DNA from: Pelagibacteraceae bacterium
Lineage (GTDB): Bacteria; Pseudomonadota; Alphaproteobacteria; HIMB59; GCA-002718135
DNA: 50,084 nt
Direction of reading: 5' to 3'
NCBI GenBank assembly: GCA_018657885.1
Contig: JABHWG010000137.1
Span: 1 to 50,084, forward strand
Shown piece after piece: positions 40,466 through 49,391 of this stretch. Every line of letters starts with the position of its first letter. Positions within the stretch are counted from its first letter, which is position 1. The notes below the pieces were generated by a model, which saw only the letters and a program-made list of their open reading frames with translations, ran no database searches and was not told the DNA's origin. A program made the translations under genes and the position numbers.

Positions 40466-40947
40466 AATATTTTTTTAATTATAAATTCAACTAAACTTTT
40501 AATTTCATTTTTTTTAAATACAGGAGTATTAGAATAGAGCATTACATCAGAAACAATTGCTATAACATTTTTAATTTTGCTATTAGATATTTCTAAGTTA
40601 TTTGCAATTATTTCAATTTTTGGATGAATTTCATTCTTAAAACCTTCTACAATAATTATATCTATATATTCAAATTCCTCAATTAGCTCTTTTAAGCTTT
40701 TTTCCCTGTTATCAATATTTTCATTTATTTTTGCCCAACGCCTTGAAGAACTAATTATGACCTGACTAGAACCAGATTCTCGATGTTTAAAACTATCAGT
40801 TCCAGGTTTATCAATATCAAAGTCATCATGAGCGTGCTTAATAGATCCTACTCTATAATTTTTAGCAACCAATAATTTAATTATCTCAGTTACAAGATAA
40901 GTTTTTCCAACATCTTTCCAACCAACTATTCCAATTACTCTAGTCAT
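40462..40947 (-). CDS. mobB: Molybdopterin-guanine dinucleotide biosynthesis protein MobB
   Basis: GTP-binding helper for MobA. The 161-residue protein has a Walker A motif GWKDVGKT at residues 9-16, SIKHAHDDFDIDKPGTDSFKHRESGS (key parts KHAHDDF, KPGTDS) and VEGFKNE. Start and stop each overlap the neighbouring genes by 4 bp, so it is translationally coupled with tupB and moeA. Confidence 0.93.
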   Translation of the reverse strand: MTRVIGIVGWKDVGKTYLVTEIIKLLVAKNYRVGSIKHAHDDFDIDKPGTDSFKHRESGSSQVIISSSRRWAKINENIDNREKSLKELIEEFEYIDIIIVEGFKNEIHPKIEIIANNLEISNSKIKNVIAIVSDVMLYSNTPVFKKNEIKSLVEFIIKKIL

Positions 40948-41633
40948 ATTTTTCTCTTATTAAAAATATAGACTAAAGAATATATAATAATTGTTAATAA
41001 AATTAATACTATTCCAAGTGCCATTGCGTATTCAAGATTTCCCATTCTTGTTTCAAGTGAAATCGCAGTTGTCATCACTCTTGTAAAATGGTTAATATTT
41101 CCACCAACTATCATAACAGCTCCGACTTCTGAAATAGCTCTGCCAAATGCCGAAAGAAGGGCTGTTATAACTAAAAAGTAACTGTGTTTTGTAATAATAA
41201 AAGCTACTCCAAAAAAAGGCATATTAATGGATCTTAACTGATCTTTATATTCTCTCCAATTTTGATCAAAAATTTCATGTGATATAGAAGTCACAATTGG
41301 AAAAATAATTATTACTTGCGCAATTATCATAGCAGCTGGTGTGTAAAGTAATTGTAGAACACCGAGAGGGCCACCTGATGCAAACATAAAGTAAACAATT
41401 AATCCAACTACAACTGGAGGAATTCCCATCAATGAATTGAGGATAATTAAAATAAAATTTTTAAAAAAAAAATTTCTTAATGCTAAATAATAACCAATTA
41501 ACAATCCAAAAATTGAAGCAAAAATTAATGCAACAAGACTGACGTATAAAGATAAAAGTATAATTTCCCACAAATCTTTATCAAAAGAAAAAATTAAGGA
41601 TAAAGATTCTGTGAAAATTTCTATAATGTTCAT
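40944..41633 (-). CDS. tupB: Tungstate-type ABC transporter permease (TupB-like)
   Basis: Inner-membrane channel of an oxyanion importer. The 229-residue protein has about five membrane segments and the ABC permease loop GRAISEVGAVMIVGGNI. The GIPPVVVGLIVYFMFASGGPLG region resembles TupB more than ModB. It is the first gene of the moeA operon. No ATPase (TupC) or binding protein (TupA) gene is next to it, so its partners must be elsewhere. A molybdate role is possible. Confidence 0.82.
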   Translation of the reverse strand: MNIIEIFTESLSLIFSFDKDLWEIILLSLYVSLVALIFASIFGLLIGYYLALRNFFFKNFILIILNSLMGIPPVVVGLIVYFMFASGGPLGVLQLLYTPAAMIIAQVIIIFPIVTSISHEIFDQNWREYKDQLRSINMPFFGVAFIITKHSYFLVITALLSAFGRAISEVGAVMIVGGNINHFTRVMTTAISLETRMGNLEYAMALGIVLILLTIIIYSLVYIFNKRKI

Positions 41634-41657
41634 ATAAAGATATTATCAGAATACATT

Positions 41658-42476
41658 ATGAATAAAAAAATTAAATATTTAGTTGCTCCTAATCCTCAAG
41701 ATAAAAATCTTACCAAGGAAATAGATGGATTTGATGAGAATTTAAAACCAATTAAAACAAAAGTTATTATTGAAAAAGATCTTACAATTTATTTAAATAA
41801 TCAAGAAATTGTAACCCTTATGACAGTTGGTGATCATCCTGAATACCTTGCTCTTGGTTATTTACTAAATCAGAATATGATAAAAATAACTGATAAGATA
41901 AAAAAAATTGAACATAACCAAGAATTACGAGTTGTAGTAGTAAGGACATCAAGAAAAACTAACTATGAAGAAAAATTGAAGAAAAAAATTACTACTAGTG
42001 GGTGTGCGGTTGGAACAATTTTTGGAGATGTGTATGAAGAAATTTTAAAAAGCAAAATTCTATCCAAAAAGAAAATTAAACATTCTTGGATTTACGAAAT
42101 ATCAAAGAAAATAAATTTAACTCCAAGCTTGTATTTAGAAGCTGGGGCTATTCATGGATGTGCTATCATCAAAAATAATAATCCAATTATTTATATGGAA
42201 GATGTGGGACGCCATAATGCAGTTGATAAAATAGCAGGATATATGTTTCTTAAAAAAATTAATGGGAATGATAAAACTTTTTACACAACAGGAAGACTTA
42301 CTAGTGAAATGGTTATAAAAACTGTAAAAATGAAAATTCCTATTCTAATTTCAAGATCAGGCTTTACCTCTTGGGGAGTAGAGTTAGCAAAAAAAACAAA
42401 CCTTACTCTAATTGGAAGAGCAAAAGGTAAAAAATATATAATCTTATCAGGTGAAAAAAGAATTGATCATAAATAA
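41658..42476 (+). CDS. fdhD: Formate dehydrogenase maturation sulfurtransferase FdhD
   Basis: Transfers sulfur to the bis-MGD cofactor, which formate dehydrogenases need for activity. The 272-residue protein has TVGDHPEYLALGYLL, TTSGCAVGT near residue 112, EDVGRHNAVDKIAGYM, YTTGRLTSEMV, and SRSGFTSWGVELAK. The usual CxxC is reduced to Cys116 with Gly119 (codon 42012-42014) in place of the second Cys. It is divergent from tupB, 24 bp apart, so both promoters are squeezed or overlap coding sequence. Confidence 0.93.
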   Translation: MNKKIKYLVAPNPQDKNLTKEIDGFDENLKPIKTKVIIEKDLTIYLNNQEIVTLMTVGDHPEYLALGYLLNQNMIKITDKIKKIEHNQELRVVVVRTSRKTNYEEKLKKKITTSGCAVGTIFGDVYEEILKSKILSKKKIKHSWIYEISKKINLTPSLYLEAGAIHGCAIIKNNNPIIYMEDVGRHNAVDKIAGYMFLKKINGNDKTFYTTGRLTSEMVIKTVKMKIPILISRSGFTSWGVELAKKTNLTLIGRAKGKKYIILSGEKRIDHK

Positions 42477-43086
42477 ATTAAAAACACTTATTGTTATTCT
42501 CGCAGGAGGGCAATCAAAACGATTTGGAGGTGGTTATAAAACTTTATATAAATTTAATAATAAATCATTACTGGACAGGATATTAAAAAATTTAGGAAAG
42601 TTAGATATTGAAATTGCCTTAAATGTAAACTCAAATGAAAATGAATTTACAAAAACAAGTTTGAATCTAATTAAAGATGAGTTTGTTAACTTTCAAGGGC
42701 CTCTTGCAGGAATATACTCATCAATGAATTGGGCTTTAAAAAACAAAAAAGATGTTGAATGGATTTTTACCACACCTTCAGATACACCTTTTTTAAATAG
42801 TAGTTTAGTGGATAAATTTTTAATTAATAAATACTCAAACAATACTAAAATAATTTTAGCCAGAACTTCTAATAAAATTCATCCAGTTATTGGTTTTTGG
42901 CATATTTCATTATTAAAAAACTTAGAAAATTTTTTAGAAAAAGATAGTAGAAAAATTATGCATTGGGTAGAGCAACAAAATTATGAATTGCTAAATTTTG
43001 AAAATAAAAACTATTTTTTTAATATCAATTCTAAATCAGATTTAGAAGAGGCAATCAAAATTGAGAAGTCAATAAAATTACCATAA
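42451..43086 (+). CDS. mobA: Molybdenum cofactor guanylyltransferase MobA
   Basis: Adds GMP to Mo-molybdopterin to make the MGD form used by both molybdoenzymes here. The 211-residue protein has the nucleotide motif LAGGQSKRFGG at residues 17-27, GPLAGIYSSM, and a TTPSDTPFL metal-binding segment. The start at 42451 is GTG and overlaps fdhD by 26 bp; a TTG at 42463 is an alternative. It is cotranscribed with fdhD. Confidence 0.92.
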   Translation: MKKELIINKLKTLIVILAGGQSKRFGGGYKTLYKFNNKSLLDRILKNLGKLDIEIALNVNSNENEFTKTSLNLIKDEFVNFQGPLAGIYSSMNWALKNKKDVEWIFTTPSDTPFLNSSLVDKFLINKYSNNTKIILARTSNKIHPVIGFWHISLLKNLENFLEKDSRKIMHWVEQQNYELLNFENKNYFFNINSKSDLEEAIKIEKSIKLP

Positions 43087-43134
43087 TTAACTGGATAATA
43101 TTAATAATAAGAATATAAATTAATACTAGAAATC

Positions 43135-44049
43135 ATGTCAATTTATCTCCCTATCGCCGAAATGAATGTTAACATATTCTTAATCGTTTTTATTGGTATG
43201 CTTGTTGGGGCTTTATCTGGTTTATTTGGTGTAGGTGGTGGTTTTTTGATGACTCCTTTTTTAATTTTTTTAGGCATACCTCCTGTTGTTGCTGTAGGTT
43301 CAGAAGCACCTCATGTTTTAGCTTCAAGTGTGTCTGGAGTTATAGCACATTGGAGAAAAAAAAATGTAGATTTTAAAATGGGTTTTTTTTTACTATTAGG
43401 AGGTGTTGCTGGCTCAACACTTGGGGTAAATATTTTTAAATTATTAAGTTCATATGGTCAGATAGATATTGTAATTCAATTTTTATTTATAATTTTCTTG
43501 GGCTTCATTGGTATATCAATGGCTTTTGAAAGTGCGAGAACTACAATCAAAAACTATCGGACAACTTCAGCGATTAGAACCAAATTGCACCAACATTCTT
43601 GGATACATGGCCTTCCTTTCAAACTTAGATTTCATCGTTCAAAATTATATATCTCCACAATTCCACCAATAATAATTGGTTTTTTTGTTGGAGTATTATC
43701 AGCCATGATGGGTGTAGGGGGAGGTTTTATAATGATACCCGCAATGGTTTATATTTTAGGCATGTCAACAAATGTTGTTGTTGGTACTTCTTTATTTCAA
43801 ATTATTTTTGTGACAGCAAATTCAACTTTTTTTCAATCTTATTTAAATCAAACAGTGGATATTGTTTTATCCGCTCTTATGATTCTTGGTGGAGTTATAG
43901 GTGCGCAAATTGGTGTAAGGATTGGCTCTAAATTAAAAGCAGAATATTTAAGAGGTATTTTAGCAATTTTAGTTTTACTAGTTTGTGCAAAAATATTAAC
44001 AGGTTTAATTTTAACTCCATCTGATTTGTTCACAACTTCAATATTGTGA
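43135..44049 (+). CDS. TauE/SafE (TSUP) family permease, possible sulfite exporter
   Basis: Predicted anion permease of the TSUP family. The 304-residue protein has two repeat halves, each with a GVGGG motif (residues 32-36 and 193-197), and about eight membrane segments. A basic, His-containing loop (residues about 132-170) joins the halves. It overlaps the soeA-like gene, so it is probably cotranscribed. TSUP members move sulfite, sulfonates or thiosulfate-type anions. The neighbouring genes favour sulfite, by inference only. Confidence 0.85.
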   Translation: MSIYLPIAEMNVNIFLIVFIGMLVGALSGLFGVGGGFLMTPFLIFLGIPPVVAVGSEAPHVLASSVSGVIAHWRKKNVDFKMGFFLLLGGVAGSTLGVNIFKLLSSYGQIDIVIQFLFIIFLGFIGISMAFESARTTIKNYRTTSAIRTKLHQHSWIHGLPFKLRFHRSKLYISTIPPIIIGFFVGVLSAMMGVGGGFIMIPAMVYILGMSTNVVVGTSLFQIIFVTANSTFFQSYLNQTVDIVLSALMILGGVIGAQIGVRIGSKLKAEYLRGILAILVLLVCAKILTGLILTPSDLFTTSIL

Positions 44050-46979
44050 TGAACCCATTTAAAAATCAAACAGAGGAAGTTCAAACATCACCCAAGGTAA
44101 GTGATGAGATAAAACAAACTACATGTTTCATGTGCGCTTGCAGATGTGGTATTAATGTCCACTTATTAGATAATAAAATAAGATACATCGAAGGTAATAA
44201 AAATCATCCAACTAACAAGGGCGTACTATGTGCAAAAGGTTCTGCTGGAATTATGCAGCAAAACTCTCCTGCTAAGTTAACAAAACCACTTCTGAGAACT
44301 GGAGAGAGGGGTAAAGGGGAATTTAAGGAAATTGAATGGTCTGAAGCTATGGAAATTGCTACAACTTGGTTATCAGAAATTCGAAACACTGATCCCAAAA
44401 AACTAGCATTTTTTACTGGAAGAGATCAAAGTCAATCATTAACTGGTTGGTGGGCCAATCAATTTGGCACATGTAATTTTGCAGCCCATGGAGGTTTTTG
44501 CTCGGTCAATATGGCAGCTGCAGGATTATATACAATAGGTGGTTCTTTTTGGGAATTTGGAGAAGTTGACTGGGAGCACACTAAATATTTTATTTTGTTT
44601 GGATGTGCAGAAGACCACCATTCAAATCCAATAAAAATGGGATTAGGGAAACTTAAATCTAAAGATGATAGTAAATTTGTATCTATTAACCCAATTAAAA
44701 CAGGGTACTCAGCTATAGCGGATGAATGGATTGGCATACGACCAGGCACTGATGGTTTGCTAGTCCATAGTATTATTTACGAATTATTAAAATCAAATAA
44801 AGTTGATTGGGAGTATCTTAAACGTTACACAAATTCAAATTGGCTCGTTTACAATAACCCTGGAAAAGAAAATCATGGTTTATTTGCAAGAGATGAAAAC
44901 AATTCTCCTCTTGTATACTGTAAAGATAATAAAAAAATAACTACGACAAAAGATCAGAATTCTAATTCTGCTTTTTTTGGAAAATACAAATATAATAATT
45001 TAGAGGTTATTCCATCTTTTGAATTACTATCAAAAGAATATTTAAAACCAAAATATAAACCTGAAAATATTTCTAGTTCCATTGATGTAGAAGTCGATGT
45101 GATAAAAAGAATTGCTGCAGAAATAGCTGAAACTGCATTTGAAAAAGAGATTGAGATTAAAGTTGAATGGGAAGATTTTAATGGAAAAAAAAATTCTTCT
45201 TTTAAAGGAAGGCCAGTTTCAATGCACGCCATGCGCGGTATTTCAGCTCACTCCAATGGATTTAATACTTGCAAATTAATTCATATTCTTCAAACCCTAC
45301 TTGGGTCAATTGATGTTCCAGGGGGTTTTAGGTACAAAGCGCCATATCCAAAGCATGTTGTTCCAGGCCCAAAACCAGCTGGTAAAATAGTTAAAGCAAA
45401 TACTCCAATTGGAGGAATGCCTCTTGGCTTTCCTACCTCACCAGATGATTTGTTAACTGATGACAATGAAAACCCATTAAGAATAGATAAAGCATATAGT
45501 TGGGAAAATCCTTTATCTGCTCATGGATTAATACATATGGTAATCAATAATGCATGGAAGGGCGATCCGTACAAAATTGATGTACTTTTTATGTACATGG
45601 CAAATATGGCTTGGAACTCTTCTATGAATACAAAGGAAACGATAAAAAAATTAACAGATAAAGACAAAGATACTGGGGAATATAAAATCCCTAAAATAAT
45701 TTATAGTGATGCTTATTATTCAGAGACAGTTCCTTATGCTGACTTAGTTTTACCAGATACGACTTTTCTTGAAAGATGGGATTGCATATCACTCTTAGAT
45801 AGGCCAATAAGCTCTGCTGACAGTGCTGCAGATGCCATAAGGCAACCTATTATCAAACCGTCAAGAGATGTGAAACCATTTCAAGATGTTTTGATTGAGT
45901 TAGGGGCTAGACTGGGGCTTCCTGGATTTGTAAACGAAGATTTCTCAGCTAAATTTCCTAATGGGTATAGTGACTATATTGTTAATCATGAAAGACAGCC
46001 TGGTGTAGGTCCTTTGGCAGGATGGAGAGGAGATGGTAATGAATTTGGAAAGGGTGCGATCAACAAGAATCAAATTCACGAATATATAGATAATGGCTGT
46101 TTTCATAGTCATGAATTTAGTGAAAATCAAAAATATTTTAAGTTTACAAATAAAGCTTATTTAGATTTTGCACATGAAATGGGTTGGATTGCCAAAAATG
46201 AACCTATTGTTATGCAATTATATAGTGAAGAAATGCAAAAATTTAGATTAGCAGGAGAGGGTTTCGGTAAGAAAATTCCTCCAGATCATTTAAAAGAAAG
46301 AATTATAAAATATTTTGATCCAATCCCTTCCTGGTATCAACCATTCGAAGAAAAATTAAATGCAGATAATAATAAAATTTATGAATTATATGCCGTGACT
46401 CAAAGACCTCCACACATGTATCATTCTTGGGGCTCTCAAAACGCTTGGCTAAGACAAATAACTAATTTAAATTATTTGTATATTAGTAAACATATTGCAA
46501 AAACAAATAATCTCAAGAATTTTGATTGGGTTTGGCTCGAGAGTTTTAGTAGTAAAATAAAAGTTCAATGTAAAATCATGCAAGGAGTTAATAAAAATAC
46601 TGTATGGACATGGAACGCTATTGGTAAAAGAAAAGGTGCTTGGAACTTAAGTCCCGACGCTCCAGAATCGAACAAAGGTTTTTTATTAAATCATTTAATC
46701 TCTGATGTTCTTTCAAATGCAAGCAACAAAAATTCAATAATATCTAATTCAGATCCCATAACCGGTCAGGCCGCTTGGTATGACTTAAAAGTAAAGATTT
46801 ATAAATGTAGTGATGAAGAGAATGATGGAAAAATTTACCCAAGTTTTGAAATAATTAAAAATAATTCAAGAAGAAATATTTCTATTAATGATTATGGCAA
46901 ACAATTTCCAAAAGAATATAGTAAGAATAATTTAACTAAAATTAAAGAATTCATCGGAAACAGCAAAAATATAAAATGA
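44049..46979 (+). CDS. soeA: Cytoplasmic molybdopterin oxidoreductase, SoeA-like
   Basis: Catalytic subunit of a membrane-attached molybdoenzyme of the complex-iron-sulfur type. I start it at the ATG at 44049 (TGATG with the permease stop); a GTG at 44046 is also in frame. The 976 residues show an N-terminal [4Fe-4S] site (Cys26, 29, 33, 61) and the bis-MGD domain. The likely metal ligand is Cys151 in GGFCSVNMA. No Tat signal is seen, unlike DMSO or periplasmic reductases. Length and the following B and C subunits fit SoeABC, the cytoplasmic sulfite-oxidizing enzyme. A related polysulfide or thiosulfate enzyme is the main alternative. Confidence 0.8.
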   Translation: MNPFKNQTEEVQTSPKVSDEIKQTTCFMCACRCGINVHLLDNKIRYIEGNKNHPTNKGVLCAKGSAGIMQQNSPAKLTKPLLRTGERGKGEFKEIEWSEAMEIATTWLSEIRNTDPKKLAFFTGRDQSQSLTGWWANQFGTCNFAAHGGFCSVNMAAAGLYTIGGSFWEFGEVDWEHTKYFILFGCAEDHHSNPIKMGLGKLKSKDDSKFVSINPIKTGYSAIADEWIGIRPGTDGLLVHSIIYELLKSNKVDWEYLKRYTNSNWLVYNNPGKENHGLFARDENNSPLVYCKDNKKITTTKDQNSNSAFFGKYKYNNLEVIPSFELLSKEYLKPKYKPENISSSIDVEVDVIKRIAAEIAETAFEKEIEIKVEWEDFNGKKNSSFKGRPVSMHAMRGISAHSNGFNTCKLIHILQTLLGSIDVPGGFRYKAPYPKHVVPGPKPAGKIVKANTPIGGMPLGFPTSPDDLLTDDNENPLRIDKAYSWENPLSAHGLIHMVINNAWKGDPYKIDVLFMYMANMAWNSSMNTKETIKKLTDKDKDTGEYKIPKIIYSDAYYSETVPYADLVLPDTTFLERWDCISLLDRPISSADSAADAIRQPIIKPSRDVKPFQDVLIELGARLGLPGFVNEDFSAKFPNGYSDYIVNHERQPGVGPLAGWRGDGNEFGKGAINKNQIHEYIDNGCFHSHEFSENQKYFKFTNKAYLDFAHEMGWIAKNEPIVMQLYSEEMQKFRLAGEGFGKKIPPDHLKERIIKYFDPIPSWYQPFEEKLNADNNKIYELYAVTQRPPHMYHSWGSQNAWLRQITNLNYLYISKHIAKTNNLKNFDWVWLESFSSKIKVQCKIMQGVNKNTVWTWNAIGKRKGAWNLSPDAPESNKGFLLNHLISDVLSNASNKNSIISNSDPITGQAAWYDLKVKIYKCSDEENDGKIYPSFEIIKNNSRRNISINDYGKQFPKEYSKNNLTKIKEFIGNSKNIK

Positions 46980-47716
46980 CATCTTTGCCAAAAAAACAAA
47001 ATAAAAAACTTGGTCTCGTAATTGATTTAGATATCTGTGTGGGTTGCCATGCCTGTGCCGTAAGCTGTAAAGAGTGGAATACATCAGGACATTCATCGCC
47101 CCTTCATGATATCGATCCATACGGTGATGATCCAACTGGTGTTTGGTTTAATAGAATTCATACATTTGAAGTTGAAAATGAGATTAATGGAAGTAAAACA
47201 GTGCATTTTCCAAAGAGCTGTTTACATTGCAGCGATGCTCCATGTGTAACAGTTTGCCCAACTGGTGCTTCCTACAAAAGAGAAGAAGATGGGATTGTTT
47301 TAGTCAACCCAGATACTTGTATTGGATGTAAATTGTGTTCGTGGGCATGCCCATATGGTGCCAGAGAATATGATGAGGAGGCAGGCATAATGAAAAAATG
47401 CACTTTATGTGTAGATAAAATATACAACGAAAATTTGCCAGAAAGTGACAGAGTTCCTGCTTGCGTATCAACTTGTCCAGCAGGAGCAAGAAGCTTTGGT
47501 AACTTAGGGGATGAAAACTCTGAAATATTCAGGTTAGTCGAAGAAAGAAATGGATATGATCTTATGCCTGAACAAGAATGTGCTCCGACAAATAAATACC
47601 TTCCGCCAAGAGAGAAAAATGATCAGTTTAGTAGTGACAAATTAAGTTCCGTGACTCAAGACAATGATTTCACCTTTGAAACATGGAAAGAAATAATCAA
47701 AGATGCATCCAAGTAA
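46976..47716 (+). CDS. soeB: Four-cluster ferredoxin subunit, SoeB-like
   Basis: Electron-transfer subunit between the molybdenum subunit and the membrane anchor. The 246 residues hold four [4Fe-4S] Cys sets of the DmsB type: CVGCHACAVSC near residue 19, CLHCSDAPCVTVCP, CIGCKLCSWACP, and CTLCVDKI with a later CVSTCPAGA. It has no Tat signal. Its start overlaps soeA by 4 bp (ATGA) and its end overlaps soeC by 14 bp. Confidence 0.9.
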   Translation: MTSLPKKQNKKLGLVIDLDICVGCHACAVSCKEWNTSGHSSPLHDIDPYGDDPTGVWFNRIHTFEVENEINGSKTVHFPKSCLHCSDAPCVTVCPTGASYKREEDGIVLVNPDTCIGCKLCSWACPYGAREYDEEAGIMKKCTLCVDKIYNENLPESDRVPACVSTCPAGARSFGNLGDENSEIFRLVEERNGYDLMPEQECAPTNKYLPPREKNDQFSSDKLSSVTQDNDFTFETWKEIIKDASK

Positions 47717-48647
47717 GTCTACAATATTTTTTACTGTATTTTCTGGAACTGGTTACGGGATAATACTATGTCTTTCTTGCCTCTCATTAATTACACAGAT
47801 AAATTTTGATAGTGATTTTAAATTAATTCTTATTATTGTAAGCTTTGCTTTTATTTGCTCTGGACTACTATCATCAACTCTTCATTTGGGTCACCCTGAA
47901 AGAGCTTGGAGATCTTTTAGTCAATGGAAATCCTCTTGGTTATCTAGAGAAGGCTTAGCAGCGATTTTTACTTTTATCCCTTTGGTGTTATTTTATCTTC
48001 TTTGGTATCTTGAAAATAATCTTTTTATATTTTTTTTGCATCTTTCTTCTATTTTATGTTTAGTAACAGTCTACTGTACTGGTCAAATATATGCTACTTT
48101 AAAAACTATCCCTGTGTGGAACAATAAACTCGTCACACCTATTTATATAATTAATGCCATATGTATGGGAGCGCTTAGTATCTACTGTTTGGCTTGCTTT
48201 TATGAAGTTAAGGTTATCTATTTATATCATTTAACTATTTCAAGTTTAGTATTGTGTTTATTTTTCAAACTTACTTATTGGTATTATATTAATAAAAATA
48301 CTAAAAGCACTGCAAATTCTGCAACAGGATTAGGTGGGAAAAATAAAAACGTATCATTATTTGAAGGTCCACATACAGGAAAAAACTTTTTAACTACTGA
48401 AATGATAAATAAAATTAAAAAAGAAAAAGCAAATTTTTTAAGAGTATGCTTTTCGATATTAACGTGCGTGTTACCTATTTATATGATTGTACAAGAAGCA
48501 AGTCTTATAATTGATATCTTTATATTAAAATTATCTTTTTTTATAATTTTTATTTTTGCGATAATTGGCATGCTGATTGAAAGATATCTATTTTTCATTC
48601 AAGCAAAGCATGTGGTAAGTTTATACTATGGGGAAAACAAGGTATAA
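47703..48647 (+). CDS. soeC: Membrane anchor subunit, DmsC/SoeC-like
   Basis: Quinone-interacting membrane subunit. The 314-residue protein has about eight hydrophobic segments. Its early loop STLHLGHPERAWRSFSQWKSSWLSREG is the DmsC-family signature (key parts HLGHPERAW, SWLSREG). It would pass electrons from SoeB to the quinone pool. It is followed directly by the Alph_Pro_TM gene (TAA then ATG with no gap). Confidence 0.87.
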   Translation: MHPSKSTIFFTVFSGTGYGIILCLSCLSLITQINFDSDFKLILIIVSFAFICSGLLSSTLHLGHPERAWRSFSQWKSSWLSREGLAAIFTFIPLVLFYLLWYLENNLFIFFLHLSSILCLVTVYCTGQIYATLKTIPVWNNKLVTPIYIINAICMGALSIYCLACFYEVKVIYLYHLTISSLVLCLFFKLTYWYYINKNTKSTANSATGLGGKNKNVSLFEGPHTGKNFLTTEMINKIKKEKANFLRVCFSILTCVLPIYMIVQEASLIIDIFILKLSFFIIFIFAIIGMLIERYLFFIQAKHVVSLYYGENKV

Positions 48648-49391
48648 ATGCAGTATAAAATTTATAAATTAAGTATTTTTTTAATTATTGTTTTTTTTAC
48701 TAAAATAATTTTTGCCCAAGCTTACTTTGATCTATCAGAAAATAATATAAAAATTAAAACAGATTTTAATGGAAAAGAAATAATTGTATTTGGAATTTTA
48801 AATGATGAACAAGAAACTTTAATAACTATAAAAGGTCCTGAAAAAAAAGCAGTAATAAATAAAAAAGAAAGAATTTTAGGTTTTTGGTTCAATACTAAAA
48901 AAATTACTTATAATAAAGTCCCAAGTATTTTTTTTATTGCCTCATCAGCTGAACTTGAAGATATCTTACCCACTTCAACTTTAATAAAACAAGAACTCAG
49001 TTTTGACTATTTACTTGAAAATAAATTATCAAAAAGAAATTTTATATCAAACTCTACTCTTAAAAATTGGAAAGATAATTTTATCAGAATAAAAAAAAAT
49101 AAAAATTTATTCAAAAAATATCAAATAGATAAAATTGAAAATAAACTTTTTCAAACAAGAGTATTCTTTCCCGCTGAATCTTTACCAGGGGAATATAAAA
49201 TTAATGTTTATCAAATAAAAGATAACATAATTATTAACATGAAGGAAAAAACTATAACATTAGCTAAATCAGGAATAGGAAGTAAAATATATGATTTTGC
49301 TCACAATAATTCAGCAGCTTATGGTTTGTTTGCAATTATTTTTGCTATATTGTCAGGTTTTTTAGCTGCTTCAATGTTTAGGAGATTATAA
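48648..49391 (+). CDS. Alph_Pro_TM/TIGR02186 family protein, unknown function
   Basis: A 247-residue protein with a probable signal peptide (hydrophobic to about residue 23, possible cleavage after AQA), a periplasmic domain with DFNGKEIIVFGIL and ITIKGPEKK, and one C-terminal membrane segment (about 224-244) ending in RRL. I recognise it as the Alph_Pro_TM family, a group of unknown role mainly in alphaproteobacteria. It sits between soeC and uspA with no gap upstream and a 1-bp overlap downstream. The operon suggests an accessory of the molybdoenzyme or permease. Confidence 0.85.
   Translation: MQYKIYKLSIFLIIVFFTKIIFAQAYFDLSENNIKIKTDFNGKEIIVFGILNDEQETLITIKGPEKKAVINKKERILGFWFNTKKITYNKVPSIFFIASSAELEDILPTSTLIKQELSFDYLLENKLSKRNFISNSTLKNWKDNFIRIKKNKNLFKKYQIDKIENKLFQTRVFFPAESLPGEYKINVYQIKDNIIINMKEKTITLAKSGIGSKIYDFAHNNSAAYGLFAIIFAILSGFLAASMFRRL

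Noticed and set aside
41634..41657. Possible molybdenum-cofactor riboswitch or full promoter pair between tupB and fdhD
   Set aside because: The 24-bp gap is far too short for that RNA, and no clear -35/-10 pair could be assigned.
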